Below, piece after piece: positions 1 to 11,876 of a stretch of DNA of 64,000 nt (position 1 is the stretch's first letter; each line of letters begins with the position of its first letter). The notes below the pieces were generated by a model. The model searched no databases. It was not told the DNA's origin and was given only the letters and a program-made list of their open reading frames with translations. The position numbers and the translations under genes are program-made. The DNA is from Bufo bufo (taxonomy: Eukaryota > Chordata > Amphibia > Anura > Bufonidae). The DNA lies in contig NC_053392.1 of the NCBI RefSeq assembly GCF_905171765.1, forward strand, positions 401,071,899 to 401,135,898, in the 5' to 3' direction.

Positions 1-2518
1 TTGAACTTTCCATTTGGAGATGCGAAACTAACAGACGCATCTCCCGGAGCATTCGACCCCCCGATCACGTGTACATACTCCGAGTCACGTGAAACCACGC
101 CAAGTCACGTGGGATGCCACGTAGATATCGCGAGACTACACAGGACGCCTGTAGTGAGTCCGGCGGTGAAAGAGGGGAGACATCCGATAACCATCTACCT
201 CCTGGCGGCAAGACCCTAACCGACAGCATGAATAGGGACCTGTCAACTGACCTACGATCCGGTGGTAAGGTATGCTGTTTTCCACATGCATTTTTGATAG
301 TAGAGATACGGACATACTCCGGTAAATGTTGACTTTACAAGATACATACTAACAGGAGACACACTTCCTTCCACTTGTTGTTTTCCATCTCCATATGGAA
401 CAATAGTTCACAGTGCCTTCTGAACGGGCAGCACATCTTCTATCTAGTCTCACAGTTTTTTTCAACTAAGGTTCTATTCGGCTACCTATGGAGCCATAGA
501 CTTGTCATACTACTATCTACGATTATATGGATGTGCGAATATACCTCTGACCTGCATACTATCTCTATTTGTGATTTTTATGTATTTTATGCATTTTGTA
601 TGTATTTTTTATGGTACATATTTAGTTTTATTGGTGTTTAATAAATACTCCACTTCTCATGCACTTGCTGTCCGAGACTCCTTGATATTTGAGTGCCCCC
701 CTCCTACTCTCTATACATTTTTTTCCTGGTACTGGGTGATCCTTGAGGAGTGCACCTACCCATAGGGATCTCCCAGGTGAGCCGCCATTCCTGCCTCTTC
801 TTAGAGATGAGAGATGGCTGAAAGAAATCATCATGGTGGTCTGGTCTGAATGGAGAAGATGAAGAAAGAGAAAATCTACATCAAAGGAGACGTCACTGGA
901 TGTAAGAGGTATGGGCGTGATATATGGGTGGGGCTGTGTATGGGTGTGGCTTGAGGATGGGCAGGGACACATGGGCCCCATAATCTCCTATTACCTGGGG
1001 AAGTGCTTCTCCCAAGACCAGGCTCTGGATCCACCACTGGTAAGACCATATAGTGTGGTTAAAACATGTTGGCTCTGGAGTGTTAATAAGTGTGCTACTG
1101 TACGTGGAGTTTAAAATGTGAAAATAAATTATGAAGATTTTATCACACACTGGATTCAAACACCTTTCTTGAATCCAGTACCCCAGTACTGCAAGGCACC
1201 AGTGCTAGCCAAAGAGACACCGTGCTGCCCACTTATTTTCTATTTGGTTTAGACTCAAGGTATTGTTTTGATAATAAGGATCATTAGGTGCCAGTGTTAC
1301 ATAGACCCTCAGAATTATTCCCATTGGTAGGCCCAAACTCGGTTCACAAACTGCTGTACTCCTGGTTGGGTTGGGTCTCCCAATGAGAAAATGTATCAAG
1401 AATACTATAACATTTCTGCTCCTTTGAGCTTCCATTCTCTTTTTTTTTTTCATTATAAAAAGAGAACAAAATACAAAAAAAGTCAGCAGATATACTGCAG
1501 TCTATCAACATGGTCTAAAATATTCAACAAGTTGAATTAAATAATGATGTCAACATTAGATTTATTCCTTTTGTCTACTTATGTTGGGTTGGCACTGTGT
1601 TTTTATGGCTGTAGAATAGACTATTGTAAAATTCCAATACCTGTTATTCTAGTGCTTTGAATATTTTGACCAACATATGGATTAGTAACTGGGTTAACTA
1701 CAACATATTTTAATTATTGTGCAGTTGCTAAAAATAATATTTCGATTTTGCATTTAAGTTACTGGAATTTCTTCATGCAAATTATTAGGTGCAACTGTTT
1801 AATTCCACAATATTACAATATTTACAGAATTCATTACTATTGTATTATTTACAAAAGTGAATAAATAAAAGCTCATTAGTAGATAATTATAGCAAATTTT
1901 GCTGTTATATGACAGTTGTAACACTATTGTAGTTTGATCAAGGTTGCACTTCTACCCATTATTATGTTCTTTTGTAAATTATTTTTGACTAAATCTCATA
2001 AAATTAATAATAATATAGTAATCAGAGTTATTACTACAATGTATTTGCAATTCTTTGCCATATTTATGCATTTTAACATTAAACAATGTGTTCCCCATAT
2101 TGTCCTAGTGGTACAATACAGTGGGAAAGGGTGTTACTTTCACCAGTGGTGGTAGATAAAGTCATTGCTAGATTGCTGTGCCTAGGGCCCACCAATAGTG
2201 ATGTAAGTGGCCATGTCTTCACTAATGTAAAATAGTAAGTATATTGAGAAGGTGGAGGTGGGAATTGGTGGACAACGACATCCTCCCAATAGGTGATGAT
2301 GATTCAGATGGTACGTATTTATGGTCACAAAGTACAAAGGACTCTATGGGTGGCTTGATATGACATAGGTATTGTAGGTACAAAAGGTGCCAGGTCTCTG
2401 TTAGGAGAGGGGTACAGAAACAGGTAGCAGATGCTCGGTGATAATGAATGCTGCCAAATGGGAAATAACAATATGGCTGATTTTCAGCAGCATGCAGTGA
2501 AAGGTCTGTAGGCACATA
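1..2518. other. Unassigned AT-rich DNA, probably old repeat remnants
   Basis: No open frame here shows a recognisable domain. The first 130 bases hold three CACGTG palindromes and a GC-rich tract that passes into AT-rich sequence with a polyadenylation-like AATAAA at 640-645, which resembles the tail of a retroelement, but no ends or target duplication could be found. The rest (about 1450-2500) is AT-rich and featureless to me. Confidence 0.4.
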
Positions 2519-2523
2519 TGAAA

Positions 2524-3214
2524 TGTAACGATGTGCCGAAGGCGCACTCGGTCTCCCATCAGCCGCAGACCTGCTGCTTAGCTTCGGGAGCGAGGATCTG
2601 TGTTTGACCTCGTTCCCAGGGTGGCTTTGCTAGCTGAGAGGCTCCCTGCTCCTAGGTCTGCCTTGAGCGCCGAGCTGATCACTCGGTGCTCGACTGGTCG
2701 GTCTGTCGTTCATGTGACGCAGGCCACGTTAGATGACCCTCACTCCCCACTATAAATACAGGCAACCTGCTGGCCACAGGTTGCCTGTTAATTTAGGTTC
2801 CTGGCGTTTGTTGGATACCTATATACTTACCTGATCCTGTTCCCTGACGATCCTTTGCCTGCTCCTCCTGTACTGCGCATTCCTCCTGGTATTTTGACCT
2901 CGGCTTCCACCAGACTATTCTTTGCGGACTCCTTTGGTACTTCTCGACTCTCCTGGTATTTATGACCCCGGCTTCTCCTGACCATTCTTTGCTTATCCCT
3001 CTGTACTGCGTTTTCCTCTTGGTTTTGACCCGGTCCGTTCACTATCCATTATTTGTCTTGTCTGTCCTTCCCGCAGGTATCCTAAGTTAGGGACTGCCGT
3101 CCAGTTGTCCCCTGTCATCAGGACTCATAAGGCAAGTAGGCAGGGCCAGGGGTGAGGGTGGAGCGCAGTGGTCACTATCCTCCCCCCTGTGTGTGTGTGT
3201 ACGTGACCGTTACA
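2524..3214 (+). repeat. gypsy-1 5' LTR
   Basis: About 691 bp, starting TGTAACG and ending CGTTACA, repeated at 8892-9585. It contains a TATA box (TATAAATA, 2751-2758) and, 32 bases downstream, the word GCCTGTTAAT (2783-2792), which is the likely start of the R region. It ends in a short GT run. Confidence 0.93.
2751..2792 (+). promoter_or_regulatory. gypsy-1 core promoter and predicted 5' end of its RNA
   Basis: TATAAATA at 2751-2758 is followed 32 bases on by GCCTGTTAAT (2783-2792). A start site 25-32 bases after the TATA box would put these bases at the 5' end of the transcript. They are exactly complementary to ATTAACAGGC just after the LTR. The start site is inferred from spacing. Confidence 0.6.
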
Positions 3215-3215
3215 G

Positions 3216-3225
3216 ATTAACAGGC
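3216..3225 (+). other. gypsy-1 primer-binding site, self-complementary to its R region
   Basis: ATTAACAGGC lies one base after the 5' LTR and is the exact reverse complement of 2783-2792. No host tRNA 3' end with CCA is needed to explain it. This is the arrangement of Tf1/sushi elements, in which the 5' end of the element's own RNA folds back to prime minus-strand DNA synthesis. Confidence 0.7.
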
Positions 3226-3242
3226 CCAAAAACTACTGTATA

Positions 3243-6230
3243 ATGAATCCTCTGGTGACCCTGACTGACCATGTCTCTAATCTGACGCAGATGGTGCAGG
3301 AGCTAGGGGAAAAACTCTGTTCTTTTGAGTTAGGGCAAGGTTCTTCCACTCCTCAGGCCTCCAGTCCGCATTTTGAGCCCCAGATTAAGCTCCCAGAACC
3401 CTTTTCTGGCGACCGGAAGAAGTTTCTCTCTTTTAAGGAGAGTTGCAGACTTTACTTCCGTTTGCGCCCAGTGTCGTCTGGCCCCGAGAGTCAACGCGTG
3501 GGCATTATCATTTCCCGACTACAGAGTGATCCCCCCAGGACTGGGTGTTCTCTTTACCTGCTGGCGCCAGTTGTTTAACTTCTGTGGAGGGGTTCTATCA
3601 GGCCCTGGGTACCCTCTATAATGAACCAGACAGGGCTCTGGTAGCCGAGACGGCTCTAAAGGCACTGGTTCAGGGCAATCTACCTGCGGAGGATTATTGC
3701 ACCCAATTCAGAAGGTGGTGTGTCCCCTCAGGATGGAACGAACCAGCCCTGAAGAGTCAGTTCAGGTAAAGTCTGTTTGATAATTTAAAGGATCTTCTGG
3801 TCAGTTATCAACTTCCAGAGACCTTAGAGGAGATGATGACCCTTGTTGTCCAACTTGACAGACGAGTTAGAGAGAGACGACAGGAACGACAGTTCTCTTC
3901 CCAAATGGTGGTCCAGCCAGAGGCCTATCCCAGAGACAAACGCTGAGGTCTCCACCGAGGAACCCATGCAGGTTGGCATGACCCGAGGGAATCATCGCCG
4001 CAGACGTGGAGAATGATTTTACTGTGGAGATCCTGACCATTGGATCAACCAGTGTCCTAAGAAGGTCCTCTCTGTCAAGTCTCCTAAGGCAAGGCAACCT
4101 AAAGACCAGGTACACCCTGATTTTTCTAAATGTAAGCTTTTGATACCCATTACGATTTCTCTGGGGGTAGATAAATGGCCAGGTTAGGCCTTTTTTGATT
4201 CTGGCTCAGTGGCCAGCTTTATTGACTCTGAGTACGCTGTAAGATTGGGTATTCCAGTGTTTGCTTTACCAAGTCCTATCCATGTCATGGCTATTGATGC
4301 TACTCCTCTTATTGATGGTACGGTGAGCTCATGTACCTCAGAGATTTCTCTAACCGTGGGTGTGTGCCACTCAGAGAGATGTTCCCTTTTAGTCCTGGAG
4401 AACCTACCAGTTGAGGTGGTACTAGGGTTGCCTTGGCTCCGACTACATAACCCCACTATAGATTGGTCCAAGGGGAAGTTGGTGAGATGGGGGCCTAAGT
4501 GTGACTCATGCTTGTCCGTGGTACAGGCTGGGGTCTCAGTAAAGTCTGATACTTTACCCACTGTTAGGGAATATTCTGATGTATTCTCATCACCAACCCC
4601 GGAGGTTCTACCCCCCCCCCCATAGACCTTATAATTGTACTATAGAGCTAGTAGAGGGGGCCATGTTTCCTAAGGGGCGAATTTATAATCTTTCTAAGCC
4701 CGAACGCAAGGCCATGGAAGATCATATTAAGGAGAGCCTTGGTAAAGGGCATATTAGACCTTCTATCTCTCCTATGGGGGCAGGTTTTTTCTTCGTTAAT
4801 AAAAAAGATGGTGCTCTTAGGCCTTGTATCGATTACCGGAGATTAAATAAAATCACTGTCCAGAATAGATACTCCCTCCCATTGATTCCGGATTTATTTA
4901 ACCAGGTTCTGGGGGCAACCTGGTTTTCCAAGATTGACCTGAAAGGGGCATACAATCTAATCCGAATCAAGGAGGGAGACGAATGGAAGACGGCGTTCAA
5001 TACGACGGCAGGACACTTTGAATATCAGGTGATGCCTTTTGGACTCAGCAATGCCCCAGGTGTGTTCCAAAACTTTATGAATGACATTCTTAGGGAGTTC
5101 TTAGGTAAATTTGTTATTGTCTATCTTGACGACATTTTGATTTTTTCTCCTGACTTCGAATCCCATGTGTCTCATGTTAAACAAGTATTAGAGGTGTTGA
5201 GGGAGAATAAGCTATCCGCTAAGCAAGAGAAATGTGTCTTTGGTGTACAAGAGATTCTGTTTCTAGGGCATGTTCTGACTCCTCATGCCTTGAAGATGGA
5301 TCCTGGTAAGGTACTAGCAATTAAGGAATGGGTAAGACCTTTATCCTTAAAGGCCTTACAACGATTCTTAGGTTTCGCCAATTACTATCGTAAATTTATT
5401 ATGAATTTTTCTGTAATTGCTAAACTGTTGACCGACCTTACTAAGAAAGGGGCGGATTTGGAGAATTGGTCTACTGAGGCCATTTCTTCATTTGAAAATT
5501 AAAAAAGGCATTCAGTAGCGCTCCCATTCTGATCCAGCCTGATCAGGAGAGACCCTTTATTGTGGAGGTGGATGCGTCCGAGGATGGTGCAGGAGCAGTC
5601 CTTTCACAAGGTCCTGCTAGCCTCACTTACCTGAGACCGTGTGCCTTCTTCTCCAGGAAATTCTCTCCCACGGAGAGAAACTACGACATAGGGAATAGGG
5701 AGCTGCTGGCCATTAAATGGGCATTTGAGGAGTGGAGGCATTTTCTGGAGGGGCCAAGGCATTGTGTAACTGTTGTCACTGACCATAAAAACATTATGTT
5801 TCTCGAGTCTGTTAAGAGGTTGAATCCCCGTCAAGCCAGATGGGCTCTGTTTTTTACTCGTTTTGATTTTTCCATTACGTTCAGGCCGGGAAGTAAAAAT
5901 GTGAAGGCGGACGCATTATCTCGGAGCTTCCATGCTTTTCAACCTACTGAGGTACCACCTGAATCCATCCTACCAGCAAAAATCTTCATAGCAGCTCTAA
6001 CCCAGGATATCTCGGCTCGCTTTAGGTCTGAACAACATCTGGCACCGGTATCCACGCCAACAGATAAGTTGTTTGTTCCCGTACAATTTCGTCTCCAGCT
6101 GTTGGGTCACAATTCTGCCTTTTGTGGACATCCGGGTGTTGAGGGCAGTAAGGATCTGGTTTCTAGATCTTATTGGTGGCCCACTCTAACTAGGGATGTC
6201 AAGTCCTACGTGTCAGCCTGTGAGGTTTGT
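3243..6230 (+). pseudogene. gypsy-1 gag-pol, first part (Gag, protease, RT, RNase H, integrase zinc finger), broken
   Basis: The remains of one gag-pol frame, starting at ATG 3243. A Gag matrix/capsid-like region runs to about 3770 with a frameshift near 3530-3600. The zinc knuckle near 4016-4065 has lost its first Cys to an in-frame TGA (stop-F-Y-C-G-D, then H and C). The protease motif DSGS is near 4199, just after an in-frame TAG. A frameshift lies at the run of ten C near 4611. Reverse transcriptase follows with YLDD at 5122-5133, then a frameshift near 5500, RNase H (EVDASEDGAG from about 5566; DHKN near 5780) and the integrase zinc-finger region (HPGVEGS, then C-E-V-C cut at 6230). At least three frameshifts and two stops mean it is dead. 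The rest of integrase resumes at 7785. Confidence 0.9.
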
Positions 6231-7798
6231 AATGAGAAGCAAGGGAGTGAGCACTCACAACACCTGGACCATAGGGTGCAATATTTATTCAGATAGGACC
6301 TGCCAAGTCCAATAGGTATTAAAATATATAAACCACATACAATATAAAATATGGCAATCACAAATCACATACAATATAAAATGGTACCAATAAGAACAAC
6401 CTAAACAGGAATAAGACACTTGAAAAAAAACGCATGCAATGATAGTGGTGTCACACTCTGCAGTCCATAATATTATCTAATTCTTAGAAAAGGACGGTCA
6501 CAAGCAATGTAGGCACTAATAGTGTTCGTTATGCCACACACCGCAACTTGTTTCAAAATATCTCAGTGATATATGTCACTCCAAGTACTGGCTTAAATGG
6601 TGACCAGTTTCAGCATCATAGTATAATGAATCAATCCGGATATAATCCTCTTCTTATAATTAGTCTGACCGCCCTGAACGGAAAATTCACTGGTATTCAG
6701 ATTTAACAGTCCAGGTTCCTACCTGAATCCTGGCACCGCGTCCTGCTGTCAAACCTCCCAGCGCTTCCACGAGGTGCGTACAATGTTTGTCGCTTTCGGC
6801 GTCCGGCCTGGCACGTCTCAGGCGGATGACGTCACGTTATCGCGGGGCTGGAAATGCAGGATTGGTGCTTTGTACAATGAAGTCTTTGCTTGTTTACCAG
6901 GGCGGTATATTAAAGCGGTAGTCGTACCTGAAGAGTCTTCTATCGCATGGCCATGCAATTTAATAATAGATGTAGAATGAGCGCTTCTTCCTGACACCAG
7001 ACGCGTTTCGGGGCGTCTGCACCCCTTCCTCAGTGGTTGAAGCGCTCTACATCCCACTCCTCCTTTTATACTGCGTTCAGTAATCTGCAATTTCCGGATT
7101 CTGGATCATTTCAACATAATTTATTCCATTGAGTTTTAGTGCGGTATAGTTGCGGTTTTTCCGATTTAGATGCGTTTTTGTTAAAAATGTGACCAACATG
7201 ATATAAAACTAAGCCCTACTTGATTTTTGACATAAAAAACATTTTAATGCCTGTGTATTAAGAAATATATAACATAAAAATCGCAATATAAAAATATAAA
7301 TAAATAAATATATTGGAACACTTAGATCCCTTCTGTTGGTCTTAAAAAGTCACAAGGGGAAACTGCAGAGATATGGAGATGTGCAAATAAATATATAGAG
7401 GGGTTCATAGTAGAATAGAGGTTATAGGGGTGGTGGTCCCTACTCCGAGGGGGGGTCCCAGGGCCGATAAACGGCCAACAATGGGACCCTCCATCAGAGA
7501 CGGGACCAACACCCTACAGGAAACCGAAGATCTCCAAATCCGAATTCAGGCCTGCCGGTAATAAGCAGCCAAATTCATAAATATGCTTGGATTCGGCTCT
7601 GGACATCCTTTTGATAAAATCACCCCCCCTCCAATGTTTGTTAATCTTTTCCAGGGCAAAAAAAACAACTTAGACGGATCTCTGCTTCTCATTATCAATT
7701 TTTATTGGGTCGGGCACCCGATTTTGAGTTAGCAGCACCCGTCATAGCCACTAGGTGTAGAGCCAACCACTCATTCATTTACTACCTGTGAGGTTTGT
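6217..7798 (-). mobile_element. 5'-truncated Penelope-like element inside gypsy-1
   Basis: A 1554-bp insertion (6231-7784) flanked by a perfect 14-bp duplication, CCTGTGAGGTTTGT (6217-6230 and 7785-7798), which interrupts the integrase codons for the C-E-V-C zinc motif. On the minus strand, about 7690-7514, the frame reads through R-M-S-R-A-E-S-K-H-I then PAGLNSD to a stop at 7514. This matches the extreme C-terminus of Penelope-like proteins after the GIY-YIG domain; the same pattern (E-S-K-W-I then PHGLND) occurs at 11562-11876. A hammerhead-like ribozyme lies downstream (6980-7046). The reverse transcriptase end is missing, as expected of 5' truncation during target-primed insertion. The rest is AT-rich non-coding DNA. 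Confidence 0.75.
6980..7046 (-). ncRNA. Hammerhead-like self-cleaving ribozyme of the Penelope-like element
   Basis: On the minus strand: an outer stem AGCGCTTC/GAAGCGCT (7046-7039 with 6987-6980), an inner CCA/TGG pair, core CTGAGGA (7033-7027), helix II GGGG/CCCC (7025-7022 with 7013-7010), then GAAAC (7009-7005), a minimal helix III within ACGCGT and the cleavage triplet GTC (7002-7000). Core bases agree with the hammerhead consensus CUGANGA...GAAA; one extra A follows the first core segment. Penelope-like elements are known to carry hammerheads with very short helix III. Activity is inferred. Confidence 0.6.
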
Positions 7799-8890
7799 GC
7801 CAGGTCCAAGACACCTAGGACTCGCCCTGCTGGTAACCTATGACCCCTACCCATTCCTAGTAGACCCTGGTCCCATATCTTGATGGACTTTATAACTGAC
7901 CTACCACCGGCGGAGGGTAAGACTGTGGTTTGGGTAGTGGTCGATAGGTTTAGCAAGATTGTCCATTTCATTCCCCTGTCTAAACTCCCGAATGCCAAAA
8001 CCCTGGTGTCTATTCTTGTGAAAGAAATTGTTCGATTGCATGGTATCCCGGAAAATATTGTTTCTGACAGGGGTGTGCAGTTTGTGTCCAAATTCTGGAG
8101 GGCCTTCTGTCAAAAATGTCAAATTTCATTGTCATTCTTCATGTTTTCTTTTTCCTCTGCCTTCCACCCTGAGAGTAATGGGCAGACTGAATGCCTTAAT
8201 CAGTCTGTGGAACAATTCATCAGGTTGTATGTTGCTGATGACCAGCAATTATGGGTTAAATTTCTTCCATTGGCTGAATTTGCTTTGAATAACCGTGTCA
8301 ATTCTTCTGCTGGGGTTTCACCTTTCTTTTGTAACCATGGTTTCCATCCCCGTTTTCATTCTGGGTCATCCATCTCCTCCTCTAACCCTGAGGCTCAAAG
8401 TTCTCAGAAACTCAAGGCCGATAGGAGACATTCAAGGGGGGTGAATTTTCAGGTTGGGGATAAGGTATGGTTGTCCTCCAAGAATCTCGCTCTTAAGGTA
8501 GATTCTAAAAAGTTTGCTCCTCATTTTATTGGACCATATAAGATCACAGAGGTGATTAATCCGGTATCATTTAGGTTGGAGCTGCCCGAGTCATTCCACA
8601 TTCATAATGTGTTCCATAAATCACTACTTAAAAAATATTTTGAACCGGTAGTACCATCGAAAGCCTCGCCTCTGCTGGTTCTTGTTAATGATGCTGTCGA
8701 GTATGTGGTGTCTAAAATTGTGGATGTCAGGAAGGTGCGTAATTCCTTGCAGTACCTGATTCACTGGAAGAGGTATGGACCTGCATGGGAGGTTCATGCT
8801 CCTAGACTTATTCGAAAATTTCATTTAGAACACCCTGAAAGTCCATCGCCTGAAGTCTTGGGTCCGGTGGCCCCTCAAAAAAGGGGGGTA
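7785..8890 (+). pseudogene. gypsy-1 pol, second part (integrase catalytic core and chromodomain)
   Basis: Continuation of the gypsy-1 integrase after the Penelope-like insertion. The C-E-V-C zinc motif resumes at about 7788, followed by an in-frame TGA near 7840. The integrase core keeps its DDE residues: D in MDFITDLP (7886-7888), D in VSDRGVQF (about 8065) and E in GQTECLNQ (about 8185). A short insertion (about five residues, F-F-M-F-S) sits between the second D and E. The C-terminus is a chromodomain (EYVVSKIVDVRK, then LQYLIHWKRYGP) that has lost about four residues before WEVHAPRLI. The domain normally binds methylated histone tails and steers integration. Stop at 8894-8896 region, just inside the 3' LTR. 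Confidence 0.88.
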
Positions 8891-8891
8891 C

Positions 8892-9585
8892 TGTAACGGG
8901 GTGCCGAAGGCGCACTCGGTCTCCCATCAGCCGCAGACTGCTTAGCTTCGGGAGCGAGGATCTGTGTTTGACCTCGTTCCCAGGGCGGCTTTGCTAGCTG
9001 GGAGGCTCCCTGCTCCTAGGTCTGCCTTGAGCGCCGAGCTGATTACTCTGTGCTCGACTGGTCGGTTTTTCGGTCATGTGACGCAGGCCACGTCACATGA
9101 CCCTCAGACCCCACTATAAATACAGGCAACCTGCTGGCCACAGGTCGCCTGTTAATTTAGGTTCCTGGTGTTTGCTGGATACCTGTATACTTACCTGATC
9201 CTGTTCCCTGACGATCCTTTGCCTGCTCCTCCTGTACTGCGCATCCCTCCTGGTATTTTGACCTCGGCTTCCACCGGACTATTCTTTGCAGACTCCTTTG
9301 GTACTTCTCGACTCTCCTGGTATTTATGACCCCGGCTTTTCCTGACCATTCTTTGCTTATCCCTCTGTACTGCGTTGTCCTTTTGGTTTTGACCCGGTCC
9401 GTTCACTATCCGTTATTTGTCTTGTCTGTCCTTCCCGCATGTATCCTAAGTTAGGGACTGCCGTCCAGTTGTCCCCTGTCATCAGGACTCGTGAGGCAAG
9501 TAGGCAGGGCCAGGGGTGAGGGTGGAGCGCAGTGGTCACTATCCTCCCCCCGTGGGTGTGTGTGTGTGTGTACGTGACCGTTACA
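8892..9585 (+). repeat. gypsy-1 3' LTR
   Basis: About 694 bp and homologous to 2524-3214, starting TGTAACGG after the purine-rich AAAAAAGGGGGG tract at 8878-8888, the likely polypurine tract. TATAAATA and the GCCTGTTAAT word are conserved. Its terminal GT run differs in length from the 5' copy. Confidence 0.93.
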
Positions 9586-9590
9586 TGCAA

Positions 9591-10850
9591 CATACACAAA
9601 CATCAGGCAGACATGCTGTCCATGCTCTGCATCCCAGTGATGAAACTGGGCCAATTCAAAGGGTTGCATCTTTTCAGGACAGTTACTCCGTAAGGATGAG
9701 AATAGGTGGCATTGGAAGGAAATTAATTTACTCTGTAAATTTAAACCCCTGTAAATACACTTCTAGAGTGGAGATCAGACCTTTGACAGGTGCTGATCTT
9801 AGGACTACATCAGTGTGAAATGGCAGGCCATCATCTGAATTAGCCCCATGACTTACTCTCATCAGTAGTGACTTTTCCAATTGGAAATTAAGTATATTTC
9901 TACCTGTGTTACTAGGCATGCATTGCACTATTATGCATACTGCTGAAACATGGATGTTTACTTGTTAGATTTTATGGCCTGATTAGTAAAAATTAAGTTT
10001 TAAATACCAGTAGAACTTTTTCTCAGCGATTGTCATATGATTGGCTTTATAATTGGTAGGTTAGAATGTTATAAGTTCTGTGCATTTATAGAATTCAGTT
10101 TACTGACACTTGCACTACCAAATGTGTTATTACACACACAATGGCACATACTGAGGGATGCCCAGCACACCCCACTTCTACTAATGTGCCGTACCTCAGG
10201 ATAGAATTAGTGTTGAGCAAAGCAAAGAATTCAAAGCAGAATTTGGTCACAAGTTTAGGAAAACTTCGATACATAACATTGTTAAATTTTCCTTTGCTTC
10301 GTGGTAACGAATCAGGTTTTCCTAAAATGGCAGCTGCACATGTTACAAAGAAAAAGTAAGAAGCCCAAGAATGCAAGATCACCCATAATGATGTGCAGCC
10401 AGCTAATCTGCAGATAGCCATCCCCTGTGATGTCACAGCCCTATAAAACCCTGATCCGACGCAGTCACCACCATTTCACTGTGAGCTGAGAATAGGGAGA
10501 GACGTGGCAAGCGCTCATGTGCTAGGGACAGTGTTGCTGAAAACTGTTTTAAAAAGGAATATTGGAAAATGAAATTGCAGGGAGAGTGCAGGTAGATCAT
10601 AGGGAGAGTCTTTGAGACTGTAGGGACAGCGTAGGGAGACAGCATCACGTTCTATTGCACCCATGTTCAGAGTTAATCCCTTACTGATACAGTTAGTGTG
10701 CCTGAGTATATAAGGCAGGTGTAATATCTCCATGTGCATCACTTTCTTATGCTCCCACATTCAGAGTTAATCCCATATTTTAGTGATACAGTTTTGTTAC
10801 GACCATATTCTAGGACAGTGTAATTTTTTTGGAACCAATACTTAGATATA
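9591..10850. other. Unassigned DNA with a hAT-like end remnant
   Basis: No coding region recognised. TAGTGTTGAGCAAAGC at about 10208-10223 resembles the terminal inverted repeat of the hAT elements further on (TAGAGTTGAGCGAAC), so an old non-autonomous hAT may start there, but its other end was not found. A sequence around CAGAGTTAATCCC occurs twice (10670 and 10760). Confidence 0.35.
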
Positions 10851-11325
10851 TAGGTACTACTGGAGTTACAAAAATCTGGCCTCACATAAATTAAGAACAT
10901 TTAAAATCCTTCTCAGACTTTGGGTGTATGGTAGTTACAGTTCATACATATAAAGGTGCAAGTGCAAAAATACATATGGGATAGTATAAACAATGCATAC
11001 AAAGAGTGCTATCCTGTCCACAATATATGGAGGTCACAGAGTCAGACTTCCAACCCTGGGTCTCACGGACATTACAGAGCACATTGCCATACATCAATAT
11101 GATATAGTTAGCATAGAGCCTAGCATACTGACCCAAGTATCTACCACACCACCGTCAGACTGTGCCCCGACGCGCGTTTCGCCGTCAGCTTTTTCAAGGG
11201 GTTATAATATCAATTAAACAGCCGGATATATATGGCCTAGAGAGTGGGCGGAGTATCTTACATTGAACCAGTAAGTGATAGCTTAACTAATAGTGGGCTG
11301 GGTGACACACGTCCTCACCTATACC
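10851..11325. repeat. Left inverted arm of the Penelope-like element
   Basis: Reverse complement of 12897-13371 with few differences. It contains the tract around CGACGCGCGTTTCGCCGTCAG (11170-11190), whose minus strand shows GAAACGCGCGTC preceded by a short hairpin, a degenerate hammerhead-like core in which the CTGANGA segment is changed. Confidence 0.9.
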
Positions 11326-11876
11326 TATAATCTTAAGGACATCCTAGTAAGGAGCCATTACATACCACCAAGATCTGGCTTCATATTTGAGTCCAAGGGC
11401 CTCAAATGTGGGTCCATACCGTGTGGACACTGCACAACATGTAGGGCCATTGTTAAAACCAACACGTTTGAGGATTCCTCTAATGGAGTGAGTTACAACA
11501 TTGTACACTTTATTAATTGTAGTACCACGACATTATATATCATGCCACATGTCCATGTGGCTTGATATATATCGGTATGACGACCCGTGAACTACGGATC
11601 CGCATACAGGAACATCAGAAAGACATTCGGGCGGCAGCCAAGATAGGGGATGAAGATAGGGACAAACTTTTAAAGTTAAAACCGATTGCTAGACACTTCC
11701 GCCAGAAACACAACAATTGTTGGCAGGATTTAAAATTTAGGGGGATAGATAAGATCTCCCTGGGTGCGCGAGGTGGAAATCTGTTCAGACGGTTGGAGCA
11801 GATTGAAAGCAAGTGGATTGTAAAATTGAATACGCAAGTGCCACATGGCCTAAATGACAAGATTCCATTTGCCTAG
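11293..11876 (+). pseudogene. Penelope-like C-terminal GIY-YIG endonuclease domain, frameshifted
   Basis: In Penelope-like elements this domain nicks the target for reverse transcription. The first frame (11293 to about 11545) carries the linker with CGHCTTC (a zinc-binding C-x2-C-x2-C type motif) and ends out of phase. After a one-base shift near 11540-11555, the second frame reads TCPCGLIYIGMTTRELRIRI: the GIY-YIG core is represented by L-I-Y/Y-I-G, followed by the conserved Arg and EHQKDI helix. The distal part has RRLEQIESKWI, holding the conserved Glu, and PHGLND near the C-terminus; stop at 11874-11876. The reverse transcriptase that should precede it is absent; the coding remnant begins right at the inner edge of the left arm. 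Confidence 0.85.

Larger units (their letters stand above)
2519..9590 (+). mobile_element. gypsy-1: old Ty3/gypsy chromovirus, Tf1/sushi type
   Basis: Complete but decayed LTR retrotransposon at 2524-9585, flanked by TGAAA (2519-2523) and TGCAA (9586-9590), which fit a 5-bp target duplication with one later change. The order is LTR, primer-binding site, gag, protease, reverse transcriptase, RNase H, integrase, chromodomain, LTR, with no envelope gene. The two LTRs differ by many substitutions and small indels, so this insertion is much older than gypsy-2. Its integrase region is split by a Penelope-like insertion (6231-7784). Confidence 0.93.
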
